From assembly GCA_016717325.1 (NCBI GenBank), contig JADKFV010000009.1:1-64000 (forward strand): a DNA stretch of 64,000 nt. The letters are read 5' to 3'. This stretch comes from Bacteroidota bacterium. Its GTDB lineage: Bacteria > Bacteroidota > Bacteroidia > AKYH767-A > OLB10. This document shows, piece after piece, positions 63,377 to 64,000 of this stretch. Made by a program: the position numbers and the translations under genes. Each line of letters begins with the position of its first letter. Position 1 is the stretch's first letter. The notes beneath the pieces are model-generated. The model saw nothing but the letters and a program-made list of their open reading frames with translations, had not been told where the DNA came from and did not search any database.

Positions 63377-64000
63377 ATGACCCCTCATTCATTTACGAGC
63401 ACATTGAAAAAAGCCACGCCATTTATTTTGTTGCTCTTTTTTACACAAATTATAATTGCACAGGCACACACCATCAATTATCAGATGGAGCAACAACCTA
63501 CTCACAATGTAGTGTGGTATTATTTGCAACTTGGTTTTCAACATATTCTACCGGATGGTTTCGATCATATTTTGTTTATTATAAGTTTATGCCTTGTAGC
63601 TAAAAGTGCAAAGCAAATTTTGTGGCAATGCACCGCGTTTACTGCTGCACATACCATCACACTTATTATGAGCATGAAAAATATTATTGTTGCTCCGCCA
63701 TCAATCATCGAACCCATCATTGCATTATCAATAGCATTTGTTGCCATCGAAAATATATTTATGAAAAACCTCAATGCAGGACGTATACTTTTAATTTTTG
63801 CATTTGGCCTGGTACACGGTTGTGGGTTTGCGAGTTCGCTCAACGAAATTGGTTTGCCGCGCAATCAATTTTACACTTCGCTTTTATCTTTTAACATTGG
63901 TGTTGAAATTGGACAACTGGCAGTGATTGGAATTTTATTTGCAGCAATAATTATTTGGACTCGCACCAAACCGTGGTACAGTAATTATGTGGTAAAGCCT
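63377..64000 (+). CDS. HupE/UreJ-like membrane protein (3' end outside window)
   Basis: The visible 208 residues begin with a signal-like segment (FILLLFFTQIIIAQAH) and then show the HupE/UreJ_2 pattern of several transmembrane helices: GFQHILPDGFDHILFIISLC, CTAFTAAHTITLIMS, IALSIAFVAIENIF, and FAFGLVHGCGFASSLNEIGL. The histidines in HILPDGFDH and AFTAAHTITL are the conserved putative metal ligands. HupE and UreJ are associated with nickel or cobalt supply to hydrogenases and ureases, but the secreted-signal variants in Bacteroidota are uncharacterised. The frame is open at the right window edge. Confidence 0.88.
   Translation, partial: MTPHSFTSTLKKATPFILLLFFTQIIIAQAHTINYQMEQQPTHNVVWYYLQLGFQHILPDGFDHILFIISLCLVAKSAKQILWQCTAFTAAHTITLIMSMKNIIVAPPSIIEPIIALSIAFVAIENIFMKNLNAGRILLIFAFGLVHGCGFASSLNEIGLPRNQFYTSLLSFNIGVEIGQLAVIGILFAAIIIWTRTKPWYSNYVVKP

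Noticed and set aside
1..64000. tRNA, rRNA, transposase or prophage genes
   Set aside because: None recognised by eye on either strand; absence is not proof without a covariance or profile search.

Overview
The window reads as an AT-rich member of the Bacteroidota (Chitinophagales/Sphingobacteriales-like; an inference from gene content, not from a marker gene). Evidence: part of the type IX secretion (T9SS) translocon gene sprA, many secreted proteins with T9SS C-terminal sorting domains, SprB repeats, LytTR two-component systems with Y_Y_Y/Reg_prop sensors, a split TonB-dependent receptor, and -7 promoter elements of the Bacteroidota TAnnTTTG type. No rRNA, tRNA, CRISPR array, transposase or phage gene was seen.

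Layout. 1-5.3 kb: 5' part of sprA (minus strand, runs off the left edge), a collagen-like lipoprotein, a hotdog thioesterase, scpB and a DUF3108 protein. 5.9-9.5 kb: nucleotide-sugar genes (WbpE-like aminotransferase, UDP-glucose dehydrogenase, UDP-glucuronate decarboxylase) closed by a strong bidirectional terminator. 9.7-20.1 kb, all minus strand: a T9SS-exported PKD/SprB/SdrD-like surface protein, a metallophosphoesterase, a SWIM-SNF2 helicase broken by one frameshift, a zeta-like kinase with an overlapping 55-residue partner, a B12-binding radical SAM protein and uridine kinase.

20.2-33.7 kb is the most interesting part. Four transcription units on the plus strand start from promoters of the same design: two 9-bp repeats of the form ACACTTCRN separated by 12 bp (21-bp period), with a -7 element TTTG exactly 46 bp after the start of the second repeat. 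The units encode a C1q-like adhesin plus a T9SS protein, a YadA-head-like giant adhesin plus a T9SS protein, two small envelope proteins, and a LytS-type sensor kinase. The LytTR response regulator that would be expected to bind such boxes is encoded just downstream. Each promoter is preceded by a patch of AGCTAAAAGC-type dispersed repeat. The same repeat flanks a degenerate four-helix-bundle gene lodged between kinase and regulator.

34.5-48.8 kb: a 4256-residue T9SS adhesin with about 42 SprB repeats, including three nearly identical 453-bp units, followed by a terminator and an ECF sigma/anti-sigma pair. 49.3-57.1 kb: two secreted repeat/beta-helix proteins, a TPR-histidine kinase with its LytTR regulator, and a TonB-dependent receptor. 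Every gene here except the regulator carries frameshifts, mostly at homopolymers, so either this stretch is poorly polished or the locus is decaying. 57.5-64 kb: two DUF4331 paralogues, a TPR protein and a HupE/UreJ-like membrane protein that runs off the right edge.

Taken together, the window is devoted mainly to building and regulating the cell surface: secretion machinery, surface polysaccharide precursors, several families of repeat adhesins, and two LytTR circuits. All functional statements are family-level reading of the sequence; no database search was possible.
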